Shown: piece by piece, positions 35,586-41,654 of the stretch | How the letters are laid out: every line of letters starts with the position of its first letter | How positions within the stretch are numbered: position 1 is the first letter of the stretch | Assembly (NCBI GenBank): GCA_913056345.1 | Contig: CAJXMH010000004.1 | Coordinates: 1 to 64,000, forward strand | DNA from: an uncultured Flavobacteriales bacterium | GTDB taxonomy: Bacteria > Bacteroidota > Bacteroidia > Flavobacteriales_E > Vicingaceae | Length of the DNA: 64,000 nucleotides | Direction: 5' to 3' | The notes under the pieces: generated by a model | What the model was told of the DNA's origin: nothing | The model's database searches: none | What the model saw: the letters and a program-made list of their open reading frames with translations, nothing else | Translations under genes and position numbers: made by a program

Positions 35586-36604
35586 AAAATATCCTCCCAC
35601 TTTTAGTGCTATTCATGTTATTTACCGCCTGTGAGCAGGAAGAATTGGCATTGCCCGCTCCTGCTAATTCGCAGCAGACAGTTTTGGTTACAGACAGCTC
35701 TAGTAATGATCTTTTAATTGCTCGTGGACAGTCTGTGATCAACACCTTGAATATGGGCTCCGATTATGCAAGACAACTGTGGTTTGATCTTGGCACAAAC
35801 TCTATTCAAGCCACGAACGACCGTTTGAGTTGGGATTTGGCTTTTAGTTCTAATACCAACCAAAGTTATGTGTACCTCAATACTGCTAATGTTGCTTCGG
35901 CTGCAAGAAGCACTGAAACAAATTTCGCCGCTTTGACTTCAGATGCAGGATTAAGCTACGCTTACGATGTATCAAGTGGTAATGCGGACAGCTTAGCCAT
36001 TGGAGATGAATGGGATACTAACGTAATTTGGGTGGTTGATCGAGGGTTTTCGCCTAACGGAAGCCGGCTCGGGAAATGGAAAGTCAAGTTGTTGAGTAAT
36101 ACCACTAATAGTTACACCTTTGAGTTTGGCAGCTTGCAGGACACACAGGCGAGAAGGGTTACGTTCAGCAAGAGTCCTTTTAAAGCAAGAATTGCTTTCT
36201 CTTTAGCCGATGCTAAAACAGTAGAAGTAGAACCAAATAAAAATGAATTTGACTTGTGCTTTACGCAGTACACGCATCTTTTTTATGAACCGAATTTAAC
36301 TCCTTACTCGGTGAATGGGGTTTTGTTGAATCCCTATAGAACAGAAGCTTTGGAAGTCAAGGGACGAAATTATGAGGGGATTGATCTAGCCTATGCTGAG
36401 AACCAGTTTTTTAGCAATCAAATAGACTTGATCGGTTATGATTGGAAAAGCTTTGATTTTGGAACCAATACTTATCAAATAGATCAAAGCCGCGTCTATT
36501 TGATCAAAGACGCGACTTCTAACTATTATAAATTAAGGTTTCTCGACTTTTATGATGACAATGGCGTAAAAGGGGCAACAAGCTTTGAGTTTCAGAGGTT
36601 GTAA
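35582..36604 (+). CDS. hmuY: HmuY-like heme-binding lipoprotein
   Basis: 340 residues with lipobox FTAC (Cys ~17). The HmuY pattern is clear: DYARQLWFDLGTNSIQATNDRLSWDLAFSSNTNQSYVYLNTAN (~58-100), EFDLCFTQYTHLF (~220) and LIGYDWKSFDFGTNTYQIDQSRVYLIKDATSNYYKLRFLDFYDD (~282-325). It should hold heme at the surface for the coupled receptor, which it overlaps by 4 bases. The segment from codon 261 to the stop is duplicated in decayed form at 40105-40367, on the far side of the cassette array. Confidence 0.85.
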   Translation: MKNILPLLVLFMLFTACEQEELALPAPANSQQTVLVTDSSSNDLLIARGQSVINTLNMGSDYARQLWFDLGTNSIQATNDRLSWDLAFSSNTNQSYVYLNTANVASAARSTETNFAALTSDAGLSYAYDVSSGNADSLAIGDEWDTNVIWVVDRGFSPNGSRLGKWKVKLLSNTTNSYTFEFGSLQDTQARRVTFSKSPFKARIAFSLADAKTVEVEPNKNEFDLCFTQYTHLFYEPNLTPYSVNGVLLNPYRTEALEVKGRNYEGIDLAYAENQFFSNQIDLIGYDWKSFDFGTNTYQIDQSRVYLIKDATSNYYKLRFLDFYDDNGVKGATSFEFQRL

Positions 36605-36693
36605 AGTACAACATCCTCTTCATTTTTCGACCTTTAGTCAAATTTGTCTCTTAGCTTCTGCTTTCAGCTGTAATTCCATCACAAGCAAAAAAG

Positions 36694-36738
36694 TGTAAAG
36701 GATGTATCTATAAGGCTGTAAAGGATGTTTGTATAGCG
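36694..36738. repeat. Tandem direct repeat at the array tail
   Basis: Two adjacent copies of a 22-23 bp unit begin TGTAAAGGATGT (36694-36716 and 36717-36738) and continue as ATCTATAAGGC and TTGTATAGCG. They lie between the hmuY-like stop and the last attC-like element, so they may mark the array-chromosome boundary. The remaining part of 36605-36746 holds nothing I can name. Confidence 0.55.
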
Positions 36739-36746
36739 TACCAAAT

Positions 36747-37005
36747 GGGCTACAACGGTTTGACTATGGTAAGTGCGTGTTAAAACCTACTTCAATTTCA
36801 ATTTGCAAGGTCGGTAGCCAATTGCCAACGTGCTTTCGCAAAGCTTCAGCGACGCAAAGGACGATTTTCTAATTTACTTTTTACAATACAATACGCCGCA
36901 CGCGCTTTTGCATAGCTTCAGCGGCTCAAAGGGTGAATTGGCGAGCAAATAGAGTAGGGGTGTCGTTTTTCTTTGTGATAGCATTTGCTATAAGCCTTGT
37001 TACCA
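36747..37005 (-). repeat. attC-like element B-tail
   Basis: Inner arms ACTATGGTAAGTGC (36763-36776) and GCATTTGCTATAA (36981-36993) pair, with three wobble positions on the plus strand. The right core GTTACCA (36999-37005) belongs to the toxin-antitoxin cassette; the left core TACAAC (36751-36756) would start a following unit. The long centre carries two direct copies of a ~35-bp sequence, 36828-36862 and 36901-36935, sharing GCTTTYGCAWAGCTTCAGCG. Confidence 0.55.
36828..36935 (+). repeat. Internal GCTTTYGC...CTTCAGCG repeats in attC-like element
   Basis: Two direct copies (36828-36862 and 36901-36935) share GCTTT(C/T)GCA(A/T)AGCTTCAGCG followed by GACG or GGCT and CAAAGG. A third copy lies inverted inside the next array's element at 38562-38596, reading GCTTTCGCGAAGCTTCAGCG on the minus strand. 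The sequence is therefore recurrent within element centres. Confidence 0.6.
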
Positions 37006-37036
37006 TTCGTTTTTTCTTCCAATTTTATCGATCGAT

Positions 37037-37321
37037 TTAGGCAGTATTCGAGTCAATTTTGAGTTGTCCACCGACAGCTTTTAATACCTTGTAAATAGTG
37101 TCAAATTGAGGTTTAGAATCCTGATTTAATGCCTTATATAAACTAGGTCGACTTAATCCTGTTTGTTCAGCAATTTTAGTCATACCGATTGCTTTTGCAA
37201 TATGTCCAATAGCAGCAACTAACTCTCGTGAGTCACCATCCTCTAATACGGCATTTAAATACTCAGCAATCATCTTATTGTCATCTAAATAGTCAGCGAT
37301 GTCAAATTTTGAAGTTGTCAT
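37037..37321 (-). CDS. higA: Type II antitoxin, HigA-like (addiction module antidote)
   Basis: 94 residues. An N-terminal DYLDDNKMIAEYLNAVLEDGD segment precedes an XRE-type helix-turn-helix (AIGHIAKAIGMTKIAEQTGLSRPSLYKALNQDSKPQFDTIYKVLKAVGGQL). This is the putative addiction-module antidote family that pairs with gp49/RelE-like killer proteins. Its start overlaps the toxin stop by 4 bases, toxin first, the order usual for this family. It represses its own operon and neutralises the toxin. It lies inside cassette B3. Confidence 0.88.
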   Translation of the reverse strand: MTTSKFDIADYLDDNKMIAEYLNAVLEDGDSRELVAAIGHIAKAIGMTKIAEQTGLSRPSLYKALNQDSKPQFDTIYKVLKAVGGQLKIDSNTA

Positions 37322-37626
37322 AATTTCTCGTTTTTATATTTAGTCCATAAAGATTTGGCTTTATCAATATCAGCGCTTTGAGTTGATTGATCACCTCCTA
37401 TTAAAAGCAGGATTACAGCTTCCCCTTGTTCTTTATAGTACACTCTATAACCTTTACCTTCTTTGATTCTCAATTCCATTAAACCTTCACCAACAGACTT
37501 ACTATCTCCAAAATTGCCTTTCAGCTCGATTCGTTGGATTCTAACTAATACTTTAGCCTTTGCTCTAAAGTCTTTTAGCTTCCGTAGCCATTTATCAAAT
37601 TCTGAAGTCTTTTCAATTAAGTACAT
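37318..37626 (-). CDS. higB: Type II toxin, RelE/HigB-like killer protein
   Basis: 102 residues from ATG at 37626. The family signature is visible: FDKWLRKLKDFRAKAKVLVRIQRIELKGNFGDSKSVGEGLMELRIKEGKGYRVYYKEQGEAVILLLIGGDQSTQSADIDKA. This is a RelE/ParE-superfamily addiction module killer protein, expected to inhibit growth, probably by mRNA cleavage, unless bound by the antitoxin encoded next. The pair occupies almost a whole cassette whose ends are GTTACCATTC and GAATGGTAAT. Toxin-antitoxin cassettes are well known to stabilise large integron arrays. Confidence 0.88.
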   Translation of the reverse strand: MYLIEKTSEFDKWLRKLKDFRAKAKVLVRIQRIELKGNFGDSKSVGEGLMELRIKEGKGYRVYYKEQGEAVILLLIGGDQSTQSADIDKAKSLWTKYKNEKL

Positions 37627-37692
37627 CAACTAAAATATGTATCCAAGTGAATACAAAGTTAATGAATTTTTTTGTGCGATTTAGAGAATGAA

Positions 37693-37810
37693 TGGTAATG
37701 CTCAGACTATGAAATGTAGCCGCAAGCAGTGTCGATTAAATTTAGCATTAAAGGTAATCAAACCATTGCCAAACCTTGACTGCGGCTATATTTTATAGTT
37801 TCTATTGTGC
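37693..37810 (-). repeat. attC-like element B-2
   Basis: Arms CTATGAAATGTAGCCGCA (37707-37724) and TGCGGCTATATTTTATAG (37781-37798) pair over 18 positions; the two imperfect positions are G.T wobbles on the plus strand. The outer cores belong to different cassettes: TGGTAAT (37693-37699) closes the toxin-antitoxin cassette and ATTGTGC (37804-37810) opens the next. This explains why they do not pair with each other while each pairs with the far end of its own cassette. Confidence 0.6.
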
Positions 37811-37818
37811 AAAGTTTT

Positions 37819-38478
37819 TTATTTTATTTGAGTTTCTGGCAGTATAACAAGGCTATCTTTTTTTAAATCTCCATTATCATTATAAAAGCGAATTTGTTTT
37901 ACAGGATATACATATTCGACATCCGCATTATACTTAAATCCATATTCCACTTTTTTAATCACATTACCGTCTTTATTATAAAATAGCCATACACCATCTT
38001 TTCCGGGACCATCATGTAGCCAGTACTCTTTATTATTTACAATATAAGTGTACATATTATAATGCTCGGTTCTAACTCTAACCCCTGAGTTATAATAGTG
38101 AATATCTCCAACAAGCATAGAAGCCTTTGGATGAAAGAGACCTTCCCAATCTAGTTCATTTTCGTGATTATAGTATCGAAAATAATATGCTTTCTTTAAA
38201 GTGTCATTCCAATTTGTATTAAGCACAAAAACATCTTGTTTACTAAGTCTACAATCTCCTCTTGACACTTCACAGTTATGAAAATACCATTGGTTTAAGT
38301 ATCGACAGAAATTAATATTTCTAGCAGTGTCGTAAAGATTTACGGTGTCAGGATTTAAACTATCAATTGGATAATATGAATAACTTCTCTTAGAGTCAAA
38401 TTGGTCATTTGACTGCCCAAGACAAGTAAAGAAAGTAACGAACAAGACTGTTATACCTATTAATTTTTGCATGGCCAA
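37819..38478 (-). CDS. Cassette-borne secreted MORN/YwqK-like protein
   Basis: 219 residues. A short signal (MQKLIGITVLFVTFFTCLGQ, start possibly the second Met) is followed by repeated tyrosine-rich beta units such as YYFRYYNHENELDWEGLFHPKAS, IHYYNSGVRVRTEHYNMYTYI, DGVWLFYNKDGNVIKKVEYGF and IRFYNDNGDLKKDSLVI. These resemble MORN-variant repeats of the YwqK family. In other bacteria this family has been linked to toxin immunity, but many members are uncharacterised. The C-terminal QIK and stop codon sit beside the cassette core, as in the secreted-protein gene at 936. Function unknown. Confidence 0.7.
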   Translation of the reverse strand: MAMQKLIGITVLFVTFFTCLGQSNDQFDSKRSYSYYPIDSLNPDTVNLYDTARNINFCRYLNQWYFHNCEVSRGDCRLSKQDVFVLNTNWNDTLKKAYYFRYYNHENELDWEGLFHPKASMLVGDIHYYNSGVRVRTEHYNMYTYIVNNKEYWLHDGPGKDGVWLFYNKDGNVIKKVEYGFKYNADVEYVYPVKQIRFYNDNGDLKKDSLVILPETQIK

Positions 38479-38482
38479 TTTT

Positions 38483-38729
38483 GCCCAAAGTTTACTGTAT
38501 GGTGCGTTGTGGTTTTGATAAAGATACTATTTCCCGCCAAGGGGGCGGGCAGGCAGTTTAGCACTCTTTGCTCCGCTGAAGCTTCGCGAAAGCGAGTAGC
38601 AAAAACCGCTTGGCGGTTTTTTACCTTGCTCTTCAAAACAAAATCCGCAAACGGATTTTGTGAACTATCAAATAGGGAGGAAGCCAACTAAACTGCCTTA
38701 CCCACAATGCACTATACAGCGTGTTGTGC
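38483..38729 (-). repeat. attC-like element B-1
   Basis: Arms CTGTATGGTGCGTTGTGG (38495-38512) and CCACAATGCACTATACAG (38702-38719) pair at all 18 positions counting two G.T wobbles on the plus strand. The right core GTTGTGC is at 38723-38729. The ~190-base centre holds several hairpins: CCCGCC/GGCGGG near 38533, GCGAAAGCG near 38590, AAACCGC/GCGGTTT near 38602-38620 and AAATCCGC/CGGATTT near 38641-38658. It also holds an inverted copy of the GCTTTCGC...CTTCAGCG repeat. Open frames through it are not credible genes. Confidence 0.6.
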
Positions 38730-38776
38730 TTAGTTTTTTATTTGTAATTTCGCCTTAAAATTAGTACAATTGAATA

Positions 38777-39124
38777 ATGTCTAAGAAAGCTAAAAAAATC
38801 GAAAGTGTAACTATACACAATATTAAAAATAATGATTTTCGGCAGGCGCATGTAGATGGAGCTCATGGGAACATTACTCCAAATGGTAATGTAAATATTA
38901 ATTTTTTTAGTCAAAGAGGAGCAATCCCTAAAGGAACCGAGTTTAAGATTAATGAAGACGGAAAAATGGGAGCAGCAATTAAAGACATAGAAGGTTCCAA
39001 AGATGGTATTGTTAGAGAGTTTCAATTTGGGATTTATATGGACATAAATTCATGTAAGAGTTTGAAAGAGTTTTTAGAAAAGAAAATAGAAGAATATAAT
39101 AAATTAATTCAAAAAGATATTTAA
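38777..39124 (+). CDS. Cassette-borne protein of unknown function, first of three
   Basis: 115 residues, no signal peptide. Basic N-terminus MSKKAKKIESVTIHNIKNNDFRQAHVDGAHGNITPNGNVNINFFSQRGAIPKGTEFKIN, a strand-rich middle and a C-terminal helix SLKEFLEKKIEEYNKLIQKDI. The layout recalls small cytosolic proteins of the DUF3467 kind, but I cannot assign it. It starts 45 bases after the cassette core and is followed 2 bases later by the next gene, so the three plus-strand genes 38777-39737 form one unit inside cassette B1, opposite in direction to the other cassette genes. Confidence 0.65.
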   Translation: MSKKAKKIESVTIHNIKNNDFRQAHVDGAHGNITPNGNVNINFFSQRGAIPKGTEFKINEDGKMGAAIKDIEGSKDGIVREFQFGIYMDINSCKSLKEFLEKKIEEYNKLIQKDI

Positions 39125-39126
39125 TT

Positions 39127-39393
39127 ATGTTTTTAGATGCTACCCCTGAGTATACAGATACGGAAATCAATTTTAAAAAGCATAATCCTATTATTAAAGA
39201 ATTTGTAATTAAAAAGAATAGAAATATTGCTAACTATAGCACAACGTTAATTTTTAACGATTACTCCAAAGACTTTAATAAATTAAGCTATTCTCCAAAT
39301 TTAAATTCTATTCTTCCTGCACCCAAAAATTTGAAAAAATCTATGTTCAAAATGTCCTCTAAAGGAATTGGGAAAATTTTGAATAATGTTTAA
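39127..39393 (+). CDS. Small cassette protein, possible antitoxin
   Basis: 88 residues, soluble, rich in Asn and Lys (MFLDATPEYTDTEINFKKHNPIIKEF...). No DNA-binding motif recognised. Its stop overlaps the start of the PemK/MazF-like gene by one base (TAATG), the coupling expected of an antitoxin preceding its toxin. That role is inferred only from position. Confidence 0.55.
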   Translation: MFLDATPEYTDTEINFKKHNPIIKEFVIKKNRNIANYSTTLIFNDYSKDFNKLSYSPNLNSILPAPKNLKKSMFKMSSKGIGKILNNV

Positions 39394-39737
39394 TGGTTTC
39401 TCAGAGAGATATTGTTGAAGTTATATTTCCTGATCAAGGAGGCAATCATCCTGCAATAGTCATTTCAAATAATCTCGTTCAAGAAGTTGAAGGTTTTTTT
39501 GTTTGCGTTATGATGACTTCAAGTGATCATGACGATGAATTTTCATTTCCAATTACAGACTCGATGTGTGTCAAGCCTTTAAGACGGGATCACTGTGAAG
39601 CTAGATGCCACTTAATTAATTTTGTCGACATTGATTCGATAATAACAAATAGCCACAACAATCAACTTAAAGTCAAATTTTTTAAAGAGTTAATAAATAA
39701 AATTAATCAAACTACTTTCTCGACTGACGATTTGTAA
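39393..39737 (+). CDS. PemK/MazF-like protein
   Basis: 114 residues. The N-terminus SQRDIVEVIFPDQGGNHPAIVISNN follows the PemK/MazF pattern (GDIV...F....G...RPAVVLS), and VCVMMTSSDHDDEFSFPI and CEARCHLINFVDIDSI fit the later strands. MazF-type toxins are ribosome-independent mRNA interferases. The conserved Arg of the R-P motif is replaced (NHPAIV), so activity is uncertain. Its stop lies 1 base before the cassette terminal repeat TAAGCACAAC at 39739. Confidence 0.65.
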   Translation: MVSQRDIVEVIFPDQGGNHPAIVISNNLVQEVEGFFVCVMMTSSDHDDEFSFPITDSMCVKPLRRDHCEARCHLINFVDIDSIITNSHNNQLKVKFFKELINKINQTTFSTDDL

Positions 39738-39741
39738 TTAA

Positions 39742-39893
39742 GCACAACAAGCGGATAAAACCAATTAATTGATTTGATCCACCTTATAGCTTTGTTTGTT
39801 TAAAAGGTGAATTCAATCATTAAGCTTTTAACAATGAAATAGTTAAGCGTTTTTAAACGGCATTAAGCGTTTATAAGTGCTTATTGTCGGCTT
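39742..39893 (-). other. Array head B, attI-like position
   Basis: From GCACAACAAG (39742-39751) comes a ~28-bp imperfect palindrome centred on CAATTAATTG, then CCTTATAGC, about 50 bases without recognised content, and two related blocks AAGCGTTTTTAAACGG (39845-39860) and AAGCGTTTATAAG...TTATTGTCGGCT (39865-39892). The order matches the head of array A (1459-1634), although the palindromes differ in sequence. The stretch 39894-40104 behind it holds nothing I can name. Confidence 0.5.
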
Positions 39894-40104
39894 TGTATAT
39901 TTCATTTATGATGGTACTAATTTACGTAAAATTGACTCGAACCTTGAGCTTTGACGCTACCACCAAATTCAGCCTATGGCTATCGTTTAATTTACACTAA
40001 ATGATGAAGCTACAATTGCGCTGCAAATAGCCTTGAAGTAAATGGTTTAAATAACCTTCATATAAAAAAGATTCAAAGAAGAATCTAGGAAGATTGCCAT
40101 CAAC

Positions 40105-40367
40105 AGAATTAGAAAGTTAGAGGACGAAATTATGAGGGGATTGATCTAGCCTATGGCGAGAAGCAGTTTTTTAGTAGTCAACTAAACTTGATTGCTTAGT
40201 TTTTTTTGAAAAGCTTTGATTTTGGAACCAATACTGATCAAAACGATCAAAGCCGCGTCTAATTGATCATGGACGCGGCTTCTAATTCTTATAAATTAAG
40301 GTTTCTCGATCTTTACGCTGATAATGGCGTAAAAGGAGCAAGAAGTATTGAATACCAGAGGCTGTGA
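40105..40367 (+). pseudogene. Decayed copy of the 3' end of the hmuY-like gene
   Basis: From 40122 this aligns with 36362 onward, which is codon 261 of the hmuY-like gene, to its stop; 34 bases are identical at the start and about four in five overall. The reading frame is kept (one 3-base insertion), but in-frame TAG and TAA codons interrupt it and the first 260 codons are absent. Homology probably extends back to ~40105. The copy lies immediately beyond the head of cassette array B, so the array is bracketed by the gene's 3' end and this remnant. Confidence 0.85.
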
Positions 40368-40799
40368 TTAAAAGGTAATCAGTTCAAAGTAGCGAGATTC
40401 TAATTTTCCATCACTGTAATCAACTACTTCAACTAGCTTACCTGAACGATCATAAACTTTTACCAGGCCAACAGCTTCACCATTTCTCCACTTTCCTATT
40501 ATTTTTAATTTCCCATTTTCATGGTAATACTTCTGTACACCATCTCGCTTACCACTAATGGTAAAGTGGAAGTCTTGTGCTAGTTGACCATTTTTGTAAT
40601 ACCGTTTAAAGTCACCTACGTTCCGGTGGTTTTTCCAATTACCTGTTTCCTCTATCACTCCATTTGGATAGTATAAAGTGTAACTGTTGGAATGCATATT
40701 GGCAACGGTTAAACATGCCAATGGAACATTGCTTAATTGTGAAAAACCGCTTGCAGTAAGGCTTAAATAAAGGATTGTTGTGAGACCTAACTTTTTCAT
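40368..40799 (-). CDS. Secreted MORN-repeat (YwqK-like) protein
   Basis: 143 residues with signal peptide MKKLGLTTILYLSLTASGFSQ. Then come four MORN-like units: SYTLYYPNGVIEETGNWKNH, GDFKRYYKNGQLAQDFHFTIS, GVQKYYHENGKLKIIGKWRN, GLVKVYDRSGKLVEVVDYSDG. These short strands form a flat sheet in other MORN proteins. It is convergent with the hmuY-like remnant, which abuts its stop. No cassette core flanks it, so it is probably chromosomal. Function unknown; it is related in pattern to the cassette gene at 37819. Confidence 0.8.
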   Translation of the reverse strand: MKKLGLTTILYLSLTASGFSQLSNVPLACLTVANMHSNSYTLYYPNGVIEETGNWKNHRNVGDFKRYYKNGQLAQDFHFTISGKRDGVQKYYHENGKLKIIGKWRNGEAVGLVKVYDRSGKLVEVVDYSDGKLESRYFELITF

Positions 40800-40955
40800 G
40801 TCTTGAATTTTTTGACAAATATTCGACTCAACTCACGACTGTTGCTCAATTATTCGGAGAATGGTAGAAAAGCTTCGGTAAAGTGTTTTATCTTCGGTTT
40901 TAAGCTAAACTGCTTTTGTGGATTAAATTACAATAGTCAAGAAAGGCCTATTGGA

Positions 40956-41654
40956 CTAAAGCGTTTTGATCCTTTCCATCAACAATGGTCTTTTAGTTCT
41001 GCTAATGGGAATTACCTTGTTGTTTACTTCTAGGTGAGTGTCTTCTATTGAATCTAATTTGTTCAGGTTGATCAGGTATGACCGATGTACCCTAAAAAAA
41101 TAGTCTGCTTCTAGCTTGCTTTCTAACTTCTTAAGGGTGGAATGTATTATGTGTTTTTGACCATTTTCAAGATAGATCGTAAGGTAATCATCCATTGTTT
41201 CAACGAACAAGATGTTGGAACAATTAATCTGCACATGCTTACCATTACTTTTTATAAAAATTTTATCAGAAGAGTTGTATGCGCTATTTTGATCCACTTT
41301 ACTCTCCTCATTAGTGCTAAGCTTTTTTACTGCCTTAACTAAACGGACAAATTCAATGGGTTTTATTAAATAATCTACCACATTATACTCGTAAGATTCT
41401 AGAGCAAACTCTTTGCGACTTGTAGTTAAAATAACTGGGGGAATCTGTTTGAAATTTCTCAATAGTTCAATTCCGCTCATGTCGGGCATTTCTATGTCTA
41501 GAAAAACAAGGTCAATTTGACTCGTCTCTAATACTTTTAGGCCATCCAAAGCAGAATGGCTCACTTCTACACTATCAATTTCAGGCAATTTGCCGCACAT
41601 GTGTTTTAAGTGCTTAGCCGATAATTCTTCATCTTCAATAATAAGTGCTTTCAT
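40956..41654 (-). CDS. LytTR response regulator (second of a tandem pair)
   Basis: 232 residues. The receiver domain (~1-118) has the acidic pair in IIEDEELSAKHL, phosphoacceptor Asp in LVFLDIEMPDMSG (~54) and Lys in YLIKPIEF. The C-terminal LytTR DNA-binding domain has INCSNILFVETMDDYLTIYLENGQKHIIHSTLKKLESKL and FFRVHRSYLINLNKLDSIED. It is a paralog of the adjacent regulator and overlaps it by 4 bases. Likely output of the H-NOX/hybrid kinase system encoded upstream. Confidence 0.9.
   Translation of the reverse strand: MKALIIEDEELSAKHLKHMCGKLPEIDSVEVSHSALDGLKVLETSQIDLVFLDIEMPDMSGIELLRNFKQIPPVILTTSRKEFALESYEYNVVDYLIKPIEFVRLVKAVKKLSTNEESKVDQNSAYNSSDKIFIKSNGKHVQINCSNILFVETMDDYLTIYLENGQKHIIHSTLKKLESKLEADYFFRVHRSYLINLNKLDSIEDTHLEVNNKVIPISRTKRPLLMERIKTL

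Larger units (their letters stand above)
36694..39893 (-). mobile_element. Integron-like gene cassette array B (integrase not seen)
   Basis: On the minus strand this array has a head (39893 to 39742) and three cassettes with matched ends. B1 spans 39748 to 38723 (GTTGTGCTTA/TAAGCACAAC, 10 of 10). B2 spans 38489 to 37804 (ATTGTGCAAA/TTTGCCCAAA, 8 of 10). B3 spans 37699 to 36999 (GTTACCATTC/GAATGGTAAT, 9 of 10). Attc-like elements lie between them and at the tail. Content is typical of cassette arrays: two toxin-antitoxin-like units and hypotheticals. No integrase lies in the window. The B1 genes run opposite to the others. The array lies between an hmuY-like gene and a decayed copy of its 3' end. 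Confidence 0.65.

Noticed and set aside
38460-38691. Open frames of about 75 codons on both strands
   Set aside because: They lie entirely in the centre and arms of an attC-like element full of short hairpins, have no start context or family features, and exist on both strands because of the palindromes.
39743-40104. Further decayed hmuY-like sequence upstream of the remnant
   Set aside because: I could not align this stretch convincingly to the hmuY-like gene; only from about 40105 is homology visible.
1-40367. CRISPR array
   Set aside because: The repeats here are few, differ in length, are palindromic and are separated by genes. No regular repeat-spacer pattern or cas gene is present.
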